From: Clostridiales bacterium
Lineage (GTDB): Bacteria > Bacillota > Clostridia > Oscillospirales > CAG-272
Direction of reading: 5' to 3'
Length of the DNA: 64,000 bases
Assembly: GCA_012514145.1 (NCBI GenBank)
Contig: JAAZAV010000063.1
Coordinates: 1-64,000 of the forward strand
A model generated the notes under the pieces. That model had not been told where the DNA came from, ran no database searches, and saw nothing but the letters and a program-made list of their open reading frames with translations. The position numbers were made by a program, and so were the translations under genes. Each line of letters starts with the position of its first letter. Positions within the stretch are counted from its first letter, which is position 1. Shown one piece after another: positions 37,289-46,312 of this stretch.

Positions 37289-39448
37289 ATGAAATTCAAG
37301 ACAAAAATGCTTCCCTTCGCCCGGGGGTATGCCGAAAGCGAGGGGCGCTCACTCGATTACCGGATAGCGTCGGGCATGCTCTGTTCCGCCCGCGACGCCC
37401 GGCTTTCGATTGATGTTAACCGCTTCTTCCCCGCCTACACCCCCGAAAGCGTGTGCGGTTACGCCTTCGGAAGCGGCATATATTATAACGGCGGCGCCAT
37501 AGATGAGCTTATCGCCGCCCATCCCGAGGACGCGGAGGAGCTTAAGACCCTGCGCTCGATAATTTCAAAAGTCAGCACCGGCAGTCTTATCGACGCCGCC
37601 CGCACCGACGAGGAACGTCTCGCCTCGGGCATGCACGCCTGCTGGGGGGGAGGCTGGGGCGGTCATGCCAACCCCGACTACGACATGATTCTCCACCTGG
37701 GCACCGACGGGCTGCGCGGGAAGATCGAGAAATACCGCGCCGTCAACCCGGGGCGCGACGAGTTCTACGACGCCTGCCGCCTGTCGCTTGACGCGCTGGA
37801 TATTCTCGGCGACCGTTTTTCCCAGCTGGCTGCCGAAACCGCCGAAACGCTCGAAGGCGAGCGGCGGGAGTGGTTCTTCTCGATATCCGAAGCCCTTAAA
37901 AAAGTTCCGCGCCGTCCGGCATACGATTTTCTGTCGGCATGCGTGTTCTTCTGGCTCTCATTCTGCTGCAACGGCATCGACTCGCCCGGCCGCTTCGACC
38001 AGTTCATGATTGACTACTGGCGCGCCACCCCCGAAGAGGAGGCGTATGACATTCTCTCGAAGCTCTGGGTGGAGTTCCACTGCACCCGCACCTGGAATCT
38101 CTGCCTCTCGGGCAGCGACGAGAACTGGAACGACGACACCAACGAGCTGACCTACGCCGTGCTGAAACTCGCCGCTGAGAAGCTGTGGGAGACGCCGAAT
38201 ATCACCCTTCGCGTGCACCGCAACACCCCCGAAATGCTCTGGAAAGCGGCAGCCGACACCCTCGCCACCGGTATCGGCATGCCCTCCATATACAACGACG
38301 AGATTGTCTGTCCGGCGCTGGAGGGGCTGGGCATTCCGCCCTGCGACTCTCACCTCTACTGCATGAACGGCTGCAACCAGATAGATATTATGGGCAAATC
38401 CCATATGGGTCTGGAGGACGGCGAAGTCTGCTTCCTCAAATGCCTGGAGTACGCTCTGCTTGACGGCTGGTGCAGCGTTTCGGAGCTTCAGCGGAGCCTG
38501 CGCACCGGCGACGCGGCAAATTTCACCTCTTTTGAACAGGTGATGGACGCCTATAACCGTCAGATACGGTATATCACGGACATCGCCCTCTCCATGTCCT
38601 GGAAATCTCAGCAGGTCTATGCCGAGCACGCGCCAAACCCCTTCCGCTCCTGTGTTATTCAGGGCTGTATTGAGCGGGGAATCGACTACAAGAACGGCGG
38701 ACCCCTCTACGGCCACGGTCAGATTCTCATCGAAGGGCTTGCCGACACCGCCGACTCGCTTGCCGCCGTGAAGAAGGTGGTATTCGAAGACAAAGCCTTC
38801 ACCATGGGTGAGCTTGTGGCGGCGCTGCGGGCGAATTTCGTGGGCTATGAGGAGCTGCACCGCGCACTTGTAGCCTGTCCGAAGTTCGGCAACGGCGACG
38901 AGTATGTGGATTCCATAGCCGCCGAGATATTCAAGAGCTTCAGCGAATATCTTCTGACCCGGCACACCTTCCGGGGCGGCATATACGGCTCGGGACTCAG
39001 CACCTTCAACCGCGCCGCCGCCTACGGCTCCTGTGTGGGCGCCATGCCAAACGGACGGCGCAGAGGCGATTCGCTCATGGCGGACAGCATCTCCGCAGTG
39101 CCCGGGAACGACGTGAACGGTCCCACCGCGGTGGCGCGCTCCTGCATCAGCTACGACCAGACGCTGGCAAAGAGCGGCTTTATCATGCAGATAAAGCTTG
39201 ACAAGAAGCTGATATCCGACGACACCGGCAAAGCCGCGCTGATTGAGCTGTGCAAAACATATCTGTTCAACGGCGGTCAGAATATTACGATAAACGTGCT
39301 CGATCAGGAAGAACTGCTTGACGCCATGAAGAACCCCGAGGCGCACCGCGATCTTATCGTGCGTGTCGGCGGATACTCGGCGCACTTCATCAGCCTTTCC
39401 AAGGGGCTGCAGGAGAATATCCTCGCCCGAACAGGATATGCGCTGTAA
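37289..39448 (+). CDS. Second glycyl radical enzyme, unknown substrate (GRE2)
   Basis: 719 residues, homologous to GRE1 but diverged. Glycyl radical motif RVGGYSAHF with Gly695, again 24 residues from the end. The thiyl Cys is most likely Cys362 in CMNGCNQIDIMGK (Cys352 and Cys358 are also close by). The expected Glu two residues on is Gln364. The sequence differs strongly from GRE1 in the first half. It has no adjacent activase and must rely on the one at 31388 or one elsewhere. A GAAAGGA site precedes the ATG. Confidence 0.88.
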   Translation: MKFKTKMLPFARGYAESEGRSLDYRIASGMLCSARDARLSIDVNRFFPAYTPESVCGYAFGSGIYYNGGAIDELIAAHPEDAEELKTLRSIISKVSTGSLIDAARTDEERLASGMHACWGGGWGGHANPDYDMILHLGTDGLRGKIEKYRAVNPGRDEFYDACRLSLDALDILGDRFSQLAAETAETLEGERREWFFSISEALKKVPRRPAYDFLSACVFFWLSFCCNGIDSPGRFDQFMIDYWRATPEEEAYDILSKLWVEFHCTRTWNLCLSGSDENWNDDTNELTYAVLKLAAEKLWETPNITLRVHRNTPEMLWKAAADTLATGIGMPSIYNDEIVCPALEGLGIPPCDSHLYCMNGCNQIDIMGKSHMGLEDGEVCFLKCLEYALLDGWCSVSELQRSLRTGDAANFTSFEQVMDAYNRQIRYITDIALSMSWKSQQVYAEHAPNPFRSCVIQGCIERGIDYKNGGPLYGHGQILIEGLADTADSLAAVKKVVFEDKAFTMGELVAALRANFVGYEELHRALVACPKFGNGDEYVDSIAAEIFKSFSEYLLTRHTFRGGIYGSGLSTFNRAAAYGSCVGAMPNGRRRGDSLMADSISAVPGNDVNGPTAVARSCISYDQTLAKSGFIMQIKLDKKLISDDTGKAALIELCKTYLFNGGQNITINVLDQEELLDAMKNPEAHRDLIVRVGGYSAHFISLSKGLQENILARTGYAL

Positions 39449-39514
39449 TGCCGTAATGCGGTAACGCCGGGAGTTGCGTTGTATCGGACAGAATAAATCA
39501 GCCGTATAATCATA

Positions 39515-39560
39515 AAAACAGAGCCGGTCTGCCGCTTTCGAAGACATCCGGCTATGTTTT
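39515..39560. terminator. Likely bidirectional terminator
   Basis: AAAACA-g-AGCCGG pairing with CCGGCT-a-TGTTTT, 12 pairs with one mismatch, between GRE2 and the convergent solute-binding lipoprotein gene. Confidence 0.6.
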
Positions 39561-39652
39561 GTTTGTTTATTCGGTTACGGCGAAACCATCCGCCGTTGTT
39601 CCATGACCGCGCACCGCACGGATAACGCATTCGGTCGGAGTTGTTTCCGGTG

Positions 39653-41119
39653 TTATTCGAGACCCGCGAAAAGCTCAAGGGTCGAGGCTATGACAGCCGA
39701 TATACTCGTATCCATTGAAGCGATTTTTGATTCGAGAGCAAGATCGTGTTTGTCGAACATGCCCGCGAAAACCCCGTCGCGGATGTAGTTGCACCAGATT
39801 GTGTCGCCCAGGTCATAGATGCGGTAGTTGAAAATCAAATCCAGCATCTCAAGCGAATCGGCATCCCGCGCGAACTTGTCTTTCAGAAGCGTCTCATAAT
39901 AGACCGGCACCACATACTCACGGGAATATGCCGACATGACCTCCATGACCGCGCCTATAAGGTCGAGACTTTCTTCAGGTATGGATATCGGCACGATGTT
40001 GAAGCATCCGCCTTCGCTTCGCGAGCAGTACTGCTCCTGCGCTTCATCCCACTTAGGGAAGGGGATGATTCCGAAGTCCTGCTCCATATCGCGGTAAAAG
40101 CGCATGATGAAATGGGTGCGCACCACATTGAATAACGCGCGGTTCTCCTTGAATACCGTACAGTCGGCGTAATCGGGGAGAACCTTCGTGTTGAACCAGA
40201 CGTTTCCGTTGTGCATGCGATCCGAGAAATCCATGTAGAACGATGAGAATTTCTCATTTCCCACGAGCGCGAACTGCGGCTCGTCTTCGGAGTTTTTCGT
40301 AATGGTGCGCAGACCCGAACCGATCCAGAAGCAGGGCAGCATCTGTTTGTTGTGAGAGGTTATGCCGTACTGGTCGTCGATGGTAAACACTCCGTCTCCG
40401 TTGAGGTCGGTTGTCGCAAGCTGGGCATCCGCATAGAATCTTTCAAGCGTCCAGCTGCCGTCTCTGACCGTCTTGTAGTAGTCGTTAAGACCGTAGTTCT
40501 CGGCAAGACCGAGGCTGAACATCAGGACATTGACCGACGAGTAGCAGGTCAGATTGTAGTCGCCGTATGAGTAGAAAAGGCGGTTGTATACCGATATGTC
40601 CTCGTTTACCGTCTGCGACCACCACTCGCGCTCAAGGTCTATGTAGGGTATGTCGCTGTAAGCCCGGGCAAGACCCTCGGTTGCCAGCGTCCAGGCGTCC
40701 CGGTCGACCGTGACGATTAACTCATAATTGTTGTCTCCCGCAAGGATCATGGAGCGCGCGTCGTTGACGCTCACGCTTTTCTGCAGGTTTTCCGACATCT
40801 TGAAGTTGTATTTGCTCTGCAGGAACTCGTTGCGGTTGTAGATGGCGTCGTTTAACACCTCTCCGTCCAGCTCTTCCGAATATATCTGATAATAATACGA
40901 ACCGGTCGCAAGGTTGTATATTGCGAAACGTCCGCCATCGAAATTAAGGTCGTCGGGGATGGCTGTTGTCCATGCCGGCGTTGTCTCTGTCGCGGTTTCC
41001 GCTTCAGCGGTGGTGACCGATGCGGTATCATTGCTTCCCGTACCGCCGCATCCGGCAAACACGGCGAGCAGCATCGCGGCTGTGATAAGAAATAAAATAC
41101 TTCTGACTGATGATTTCAT
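39653..41119 (-). CDS. Solute-binding lipoprotein (family 1 type)
   Basis: 488 residues. Signal with a lipobox (LAVFAGC) is followed by a Thr/Ala/Glu linker and a carbohydrate-type binding domain. DLNGDGVFTIDDQYG is the shared calcium-loop motif. AAAGGAGG site and a strong promoter upstream. It lies just after GRE2 on the opposite strand, so it may bind the substrate or a precursor of that pathway. No ABC permease is adjacent. Confidence 0.85.
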   Translation of the reverse strand: MKSSVRSILFLITAAMLLAVFAGCGGTGSNDTASVTTAEAETATETTPAWTTAIPDDLNFDGGRFAIYNLATGSYYYQIYSEELDGEVLNDAIYNRNEFLQSKYNFKMSENLQKSVSVNDARSMILAGDNNYELIVTVDRDAWTLATEGLARAYSDIPYIDLEREWWSQTVNEDISVYNRLFYSYGDYNLTCYSSVNVLMFSLGLAENYGLNDYYKTVRDGSWTLERFYADAQLATTDLNGDGVFTIDDQYGITSHNKQMLPCFWIGSGLRTITKNSEDEPQFALVGNEKFSSFYMDFSDRMHNGNVWFNTKVLPDYADCTVFKENRALFNVVRTHFIMRFYRDMEQDFGIIPFPKWDEAQEQYCSRSEGGCFNIVPISIPEESLDLIGAVMEVMSAYSREYVVPVYYETLLKDKFARDADSLEMLDLIFNYRIYDLGDTIWCNYIRDGVFAGMFDKHDLALESKIASMDTSISAVIASTLELFAGLE

Positions 41120-41170
41120 GTAATATTCATTCCTCCTTTTATTTTTGTGTGTTCGTCCTGTGACAGTTTA

Positions 41171-41199
41171 ATTGTATACTTGTTTTATCGTTCTGTCAA
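41171..41199 (-). promoter_or_regulatory. Promoter of the solute-binding lipoprotein gene
   Basis: Minus strand TTGACA (41199-41194), 17 bases, TACAAT (41176-41171). Confidence 0.8.
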
Positions 41200-41341
41200 G
41201 GTGTCTCTTTTTCTACAGAAGAGTGATATTTACAATAAAATAACGACAGTTAATACCGAGAATATTAAAACTGTCATGCTTATGCGGTTCGGATAACATA
41301 AACAGCATGATAGGCACAGATATGACAATGCGTTTATTCAT

Positions 41342-42730
41342 TCACCCCTTCAGATCCGCGATTTCGCCCATGTCGGGCAGCCATACGGAGGAGGCGTCGA
41401 CAAAGCCGCTCTTATCCTCCATCTGCGCCGCGATAGTAGAGGGAATCCTTCCGTCAAGCTGGCCGCGGACGCTTTCAGCCCGCAGCAGACAGAATTTTTC
41501 AAGGGTGTCGACGGCAAGCAGGAAATCCTCATATGAGCAAAACGCGGTGGGATCTTTTTCCACATAGGGGGCGATAAGTTCCCGTGTTTCGGCTATAAGA
41601 TTCTCAAAGTACCCGTTTTCGAAATAGCTTTTTATGAGATGGTCGAAATATTCATGATACAGGGCAAAATACTCATTGTTTTTCATCAGATTGTGATAGA
41701 GCGGGCGCTTCCGCATGATCTTTCCTTCGGCGGGCGTGTTGATGGGATAATTGACATACAGTGTCGAGTCGTTTATCGGATTCGGCATGCCGAGGGAATA
41801 GGTCGCAAACGCCAGATTGTAGTCCCAGGGGATGATGCTTAAAATCCCGTCCTTTTCATAAAGATAGTAATTGTGCCCGGTTTTCCCTAAATAGCTGTCC
41901 ATGTTGACCACGAACACCTGCACCGTGAAGTAGCGGATGATCTCATCCACATCAACGGCGGTTTCCAGGTTTTCACCGGTTGACAGGATTTTCAGAGCGT
42001 TGATCAGACGGCGCTTGTCCGCGTTTGTGATGCCGAATTTCGCGTTGCGGAAAATGTTGTCATAGCTTGAAAAATCATCGTCGGTGTACCTGAGGTGGAC
42101 GTCGGCGTTTTCCGCTTTCAGCGACTTATAGTCCGGCTTATACAGCCTGCCGTAGCCGGCGCCGAAATTCCGTCTTGCAAAGGCTTCTTCCGGCTCCTCG
42201 ATGGCGAGAAACAGCCCCCAGTCCTCACCATTGACACGCACCCAAGCATAGCTGCACAGCGGCGTCGGAACCCCCATGTGCTCCATCATGTCAAAAACGA
42301 TACGGGTTTTCATATAGCTGTTGTCCTGAAACGAGGTGTCAAGTGAGAATTTGTCAAGACCGTAATAACTGCCATGGACATAGCGGTCAAATTCCACCTT
42401 AATGCTGTAGCGGCTCAGCCCGTATTTTTCTATAAGCCGGCGGGAACTGTTGCCCTTGGCGCGCAGACCGACGTTGGTAAATTCCGCTCCGTCTATCACC
42501 AATGTGCAGGGGGTATACTCCTCTTTTGGCGCCGACGCGATAAAGGCATCCCAGTCGTCAATAATAATATCAATGGTGTGGACTTTGGTTTTATCAAAAA
42601 GGCGCGTTTCATACCCCTGCGAAGCGGGCACAAGTCCCAACGCTTTGCCGTTCATCAGCAGAATAGTGACTGCCAGCGCAATCGATATAATCACGATGCA
42701 TATACGGTCGATATGTTTATGTTTCAGCAT
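41342..42730 (-). CDS. CotH-family kinase-like protein, membrane-anchored
   Basis: 462 residues. One N-terminal transmembrane helix (9-27) anchors an extracytoplasmic CotH domain. Recognisable blocks are LRAKGNSSRR, KFSLDTSFQDNSYMKTR, VRVNGEDWGLFLAIEEPEEAF and IPWDYNLAF, where CotH proteins have a catalytic and metal-binding Asp. CotH phosphorylates spore-coat proteins in Bacillus, and secreted relatives occur widely in gut Clostridia, often with cell-wall or cellulosome partners. The ribosome binding site is poor. The next gene, divergent from nothing here, is the RsgI-like lipoprotein about 170 bases away. Confidence 0.82.
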   Translation of the reverse strand: MLKHKHIDRICIVIISIALAVTILLMNGKALGLVPASQGYETRLFDKTKVHTIDIIIDDWDAFIASAPKEEYTPCTLVIDGAEFTNVGLRAKGNSSRRLIEKYGLSRYSIKVEFDRYVHGSYYGLDKFSLDTSFQDNSYMKTRIVFDMMEHMGVPTPLCSYAWVRVNGEDWGLFLAIEEPEEAFARRNFGAGYGRLYKPDYKSLKAENADVHLRYTDDDFSSYDNIFRNAKFGITNADKRRLINALKILSTGENLETAVDVDEIIRYFTVQVFVVNMDSYLGKTGHNYYLYEKDGILSIIPWDYNLAFATYSLGMPNPINDSTLYVNYPINTPAEGKIMRKRPLYHNLMKNNEYFALYHEYFDHLIKSYFENGYFENLIAETRELIAPYVEKDPTAFCSYEDFLLAVDTLEKFCLLRAESVRGQLDGRIPSTIAAQMEDKSGFVDASSVWLPDMGEIADLKG

Positions 42731-42846
42731 AAGTTTATAAAATCTGAGCCGCCGCTACAGGTTACACGGCTGCACGGCTGATGCCGATTTCCCCGCCGGT
42801 TTGTTTCTTTTATATCAAATTGAATCATATAAAGCGCCAAATGCAA

Positions 42847-42880
42847 GCTGACTCACACAGCAAAATCCGTGTGAGTCAGC
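42847..42880 (-). terminator. Hairpin after the RsgI-like lipoprotein gene
   Basis: Perfect arms GCTGACTCACAC and GTGTGAGTCAGC around a 10-base loop. The T-tract on the minus strand is short. Confidence 0.6.
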
Positions 42881-42904
42881 GAAAATATAAGCGGCTTTTA
42901 TTCT

Positions 42905-43190
42905 TTAATCGTCGTAGTCGGTATCGTCGTCGTAGTCGGTATCGTCGTCGTAATCGGTGTCGTCGTCGTAATCGGTGTCGTCGTCGTAGTCGGTGTCGTC
43001 AAAGTCGGTCACACCGTCATTGTTGGGACCGTAGTCGGTGTCGTCGTAGTCGGTATCGTCATTATCGTCAAGGTCGGTCACGCCGTCACTGTCGGGACCG
43101 TAATCGGTGTCGTCATTGTCCTTGCCGTCAAAGTCGGTCACACCGTCGTTGTCGGGACCGTAGTCGGTGTCGTCGTAGTCGGTGTCATTC
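42905..43190 (-). repeat. Coding repeats for the DTDYDD tail
   Basis: In-frame short repeats of the type gtcgtcgtagtcggt on the plus strand, encoding Asp-Thr-Asp-Tyr-Asp-Asp, with interspersed longer units at about 43003-43035, 43066-43100 and 43126-43160. Likely to vary in copy number. Confidence 0.8.
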
Positions 43191-43645
43191 CTGACTTCAA
43201 CGGGTACTTTCCATTGCTTGTCATCCACACATTCGCGAACATTGGTAAGAATCTCATCCAGGAATGTGGTATGCGGCATTCTGGAACCGGCTTCGATCTC
43301 AATGACTATCTGGCGGGAATTGCCTTCCGCTTCCTCAACAAAGTAGCCGGCTTCGCCGATAGCGGTCACAAGGTCGGTCACGACATCACGGATATGCTTT
43401 CCGATCAGACCTTCACAGCTGTTGATGATAGCCAGCGCGTCATTGTTGCGGGCGGTCACACCCGTGACTATGCTGTTTTCATCGTACTCAATTGCGATCT
43501 CGGGGTTTACGCTCAGTACAAGAACACCGTAGGAATCGCTGTCGCCGCCTCCGATGCCTTTAATGGCGGACATAATCCTGCCGCAGCCGGTGAAGCTCAG
43601 TACCAGCGCAAGAGCAAGAAAAACTGCAAGAATTGATTTCTTCAT
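42905..43645 (-). CDS. Lipoprotein with RsgI-like domain and Asp/Tyr repeat tail
   Basis: 246 residues from the ATG at 43645, which has a perfect AAGGAGGAT site; longer readings would begin inside the -35 region. Lipoprotein signal with a Cys near residue 20. The middle (VLVLSVNPEIAIEYDENSIV, ARNNDALAI) matches the extracytoplasmic middle domain of RsgI anti-sigma factors. About 80 residues at the C-terminus are tandem D-T-D-Y-D-D repeats mixed with three DTDYGPxxDGVTDFD-type units, a calcium-binding-like pattern. The cytosolic anti-sigma part of RsgI is absent and no sigma factor gene is nearby, so it is not a complete RsgI. It may be a surface calcium or wall sensor. Confidence 0.75.
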   Translation of the reverse strand: MKKSILAVFLALALVLSFTGCGRIMSAIKGIGGGDSDSYGVLVLSVNPEIAIEYDENSIVTGVTARNNDALAIINSCEGLIGKHIRDVVTDLVTAIGEAGYFVEEAEGNSRQIVIEIEAGSRMPHTTFLDEILTNVRECVDDKQWKVPVEVRNDTDYDDTDYGPDNDGVTDFDGKDNDDTDYGPDSDGVTDLDDNDDTDYDDTDYGPNNDGVTDFDDTDYDDDTDYDDDTDYDDDTDYDDDTDYDD

Positions 43646-43748
43646 TCTGATATCCTCCTTAACGCTAATTAAAATTCGCAATTTCGCCGCAATCCATATA
43701 TTAAACTGCCGTTTCGAAAATGCAAAAAAAGAAAAAGCAATAAAACAA

Positions 43749-43767
43749 TCCCGGGACAGAATCCCGG
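43749..43767 (-). promoter_or_regulatory. Attenuator-like hairpin in the RsgI-like leader
   Basis: CCGGGA-ttctg-TCCCGG on the minus strand, followed by a long T-rich stretch (GATTGTTTTATTGCTTTTT). It lies inside the transcript leader, between the promoter at 43837-43809 and the start codon. Confidence 0.4.
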
Positions 43768-43808
43768 CAAGCGCATATTTCGCGGAAAAATGTCTTATTA
43801 CTGTTGAT

Positions 43809-43837
43809 ATTATAACACAAAACTGTGAAAATGTCAA
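43809..43837 (-). promoter_or_regulatory. Perfect consensus promoter of the RsgI-like lipoprotein
   Basis: Minus strand TTGACA (43837-43832), 17 bases, TATAAT (43814-43809). It leaves a leader of roughly 155 bases. The remaining gap to 44054 contains only the terminator of the permease. Confidence 0.85.
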
Positions 43838-43948
43838 TATAGCGTTGAATATTTATACAACATGCTGTCTCCCCGAACCCGGCGGGCTGCTATATCGGGC
43901 AGTCTGCCTAAATATTATAATTTTGCTTATATTTCCAGCAATTGCGGA

Positions 43949-43992
43949 ACAACAGCCGCTCCCGTTGATCGCATCACGGGAGCGGCTGTTGT
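43949..43992 (-). terminator. Terminator of the FtsX-type permease gene
   Basis: 17-base arms (43949-43965 and 43976-43992) around a 10-base loop, 60 bases after the permease stop; the T-tract is short. Confidence 0.65.
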
Positions 43993-44054
43993 TATACCAA
44001 TTTATATTGTTGGAATTACTTATTTTATATAAATCCTCCGTGCGTCAAAGCTGT

Positions 44055-46187
44055 TTACGCTCTTGTGATGGCTCCGATGATATTATCGCCCCTGCGGCGC
44101 CAGTTCCACAGATATACCGCGAAGATAACAAGCACGATCGGGATAACCGATAAATCGATGCCGATAATCGACAGGTATCCGAAGAGCGCTGCAAGGGTAA
44201 CTCTCTTGAATATAAATCCGAAAAGAACCGCGGCGATACAGATAATCGGGATGCTCAGCGCCAGGGGCAGGCAGCCGTATACCGCCGCCTCCCACATGAA
44301 CATCGACAGCTCCTCTTTCTTGTCCATGCCTATCGATCGCAGTATCGCCAGCTCGCGCCTGCGTGCCTCAAGGCTCGTGTTGATGCTGTTCACCGCGTTC
44401 AGCAGTCCCAGGATGCCGAAGAAGGCGATCAATACATTTAAGAACCGCTCAATAGGGCGCAGACTGTCTCTTATATCCCGCTCCCTGTCAAGCCGCGTCG
44501 TGATTTCATATTCCTGCCCGGATTCAGCCGAATCGAGAATGCCGGATATGCGCCCGACGGACGCTTCGATGTCCTCATATCTGACGTGCAGCATGACCGA
44601 TGCCGTGCTCATGGATTCGTCGCCGTAAAGCGCCTCGTCGACTTTAAGATATTCCTCCCGGTTCATCATAATAACCGGATTATACGGGAAATATACGCTG
44701 TCGGTTTCCGGATAGCTCACGGTGACCGCCGCGATCGGAACCGATATCTCGGCATTATTTTCCATGTCATAGGGCGACCTTGCGCAGAGGGTCAGCGATT
44801 TGCCGTCGGCAAAGGGTAAGCCGCCGGCAGACCGTCCCGCTTCGGTTTCATTTGTTCCGCCGATATTATTGACAAGAATAACACTGCCGTCGGTTCCGGC
44901 GGCATCCGCCTGTTCAAGAATCTTCCCGTATGTGATGTCGTCCAGACCGTACAGAATCGTATGCAGAACGGTCTGACCGTTGTATATCCACGCGTTTGCG
45001 GCGGCACTCATGTCGACGTTCATATCGGTCGTCATCGTGCATACATTCATATAGTATGCGAAATACAGGTCTCCGATCTGCGATATTTCCGACAGCAGGG
45101 GATCATCCGGCAGTCCGTTTGCGAAATGTATGCTGATATTATAGCGGTCGTCCTCAAGCTGCGCGAATGAATTGGCTTTTACGAACGCCATGACAGTCTG
45201 AAAGGATATGCTGATTGCGAAAAACAGCGCCAGGGCGATCATCGACATGCGGTATGAACTTCTGCTGCCCCTGTAAAACCGCAGGGCAAGCGACCTTGCC
45301 GGATTCGCGGGATTTATCGCCTGATTTTTTCCCGCGCCTTTCCTGCCGCTCCCGCCGATGCCGGCATAACCGTCCATGCTCCCCGTGATAGCCGCGACTA
45401 TCGGAATCCGCGCGAGGCGGCGTATCTGCCCCGAGGATGCTATAAAAACGGTCAGCGGAACGAGCGCGATGCATATAAGCGTCACCCACCAGGAAAAGGC
45501 GAATTTAATCATCAGGCTCTGAACGATATACCCGACCAGAGGTCCCAGCAGCATGGCGGGAATGCAGCAGACCGCCGCTTCAAGATAAAGCAGGTACCGA
45601 ATTTGTTCGGGTGCTGCGCCCACGCTTTTGAGCATTCCGAGTTCAGACAGCCGCGAACGCCCGAACGCCGCATACGCGCCTCCTATGATGACAGCGAACA
45701 GTATAATCACCATTACGATGAAAGCCGCCGCCGTCAGTATCAGCTGTCCCAGGGCTGTGAGGCGGTTTGAATAGGGGTCTTTTACTCCGTACAATCCCAA
45801 GAGCTGGCGGTTATAAGTAATGTTATATACACCGTAACCGCTTCGTTCCAGACCTATGGACCCGGCGATGGCTTCCGAAACCGGATATACCTTTTTCATG
45901 TCGCGGAGGGTTATATATGCGTGGTTTTCGGATGTGCGGAGTTCGGCGATTTCATCGTTCGCTTTCAGAATGTCTATCTGTTCCTCGGTGAGCTGCTCGT
46001 TGATTACAAAATGCTGGCTCCCGGAATAGCTCTTCGCGAAGTCCACCGCGGCGCTGTGCTGGGCGACGTAAATACAGGCGAAAATCGAAATGACGACAGA
46101 CGAAAGCAGAATGCTGAACAGGAGCGGAAGGGTTTTCCGCCTGTCCGCCCTTATGCGCGAGAGAAAATAATCCGTCATGATTTTCAT
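44055..46187 (-). CDS. FtsX/MacB-type ABC transporter permease
   Basis: 710 residues. An N-terminal membrane helix, three helices near residues 150-260 ending in a cluster of basic residues, another after 310, a large extracytoplasmic domain (about 340-570) and three C-terminal helices. The two FtsX-type modules fit large permeases of the MacB/BceB type, which export lipoproteins, peptides or toxins, or sense antimicrobial peptides. The gene normally pairs with an ATP-binding subunit. Here only the 3' end of such a gene survives (46187-46312), and its stop codon overlaps this start (TAATG). The permease is thus orphaned at this locus. Confidence 0.82.
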   Translation of the reverse strand: MKIMTDYFLSRIRADRRKTLPLLFSILLSSVVISIFACIYVAQHSAAVDFAKSYSGSQHFVINEQLTEEQIDILKANDEIAELRTSENHAYITLRDMKKVYPVSEAIAGSIGLERSGYGVYNITYNRQLLGLYGVKDPYSNRLTALGQLILTAAAFIVMVIILFAVIIGGAYAAFGRSRLSELGMLKSVGAAPEQIRYLLYLEAAVCCIPAMLLGPLVGYIVQSLMIKFAFSWWVTLICIALVPLTVFIASSGQIRRLARIPIVAAITGSMDGYAGIGGSGRKGAGKNQAINPANPARSLALRFYRGSRSSYRMSMIALALFFAISISFQTVMAFVKANSFAQLEDDRYNISIHFANGLPDDPLLSEISQIGDLYFAYYMNVCTMTTDMNVDMSAAANAWIYNGQTVLHTILYGLDDITYGKILEQADAAGTDGSVILVNNIGGTNETEAGRSAGGLPFADGKSLTLCARSPYDMENNAEISVPIAAVTVSYPETDSVYFPYNPVIMMNREEYLKVDEALYGDESMSTASVMLHVRYEDIEASVGRISGILDSAESGQEYEITTRLDRERDIRDSLRPIERFLNVLIAFFGILGLLNAVNSINTSLEARRRELAILRSIGMDKKEELSMFMWEAAVYGCLPLALSIPIICIAAVLFGFIFKRVTLAALFGYLSIIGIDLSVIPIVLVIFAVYLWNWRRRGDNIIGAITRA

Positions 46188-46312
46188 TATCTCTCTCCTT
46201 CTCCTCTGCCCGCGTCAGCCGAAATGTCGGATATTATCCTCCCGTCCATCATCTCAATAACGCGGTCGGCAAGTCCGGTTAGCCGTCGGGCTGCGGCCGT
46301 TATATCATAAGG
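46187..46312 (-). pseudogene. 3' remnant of an ABC-transporter ATP-binding gene
   Basis: In the frame that ends in TAATG at the permease start, the reading is about 38 codons containing GLADRVIEMMDGRIISD, the end of a LolD/MacB-type ATPase (after the H-loop). Upstream in that frame a TGA follows immediately, and the sequence is the end of the M55 peptidase gene instead. The Walker and signature motifs are all missing. A deletion has therefore fused the end of the peptidase gene (stop at 46300-46302) to the last codons of the ATPase. A misassembly could give the same picture. Confidence 0.8.

Noticed and set aside
37958-39547. 529-codon minus-strand open frame over GRE2
   Set aside because: Antisense of an unmistakable glycyl radical enzyme; no ribosome binding site.
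42905-43190. Short tandem repeats resembling a microsatellite or CRISPR
   Set aside because: In-frame Asp/Tyr codons of a lipoprotein tail.
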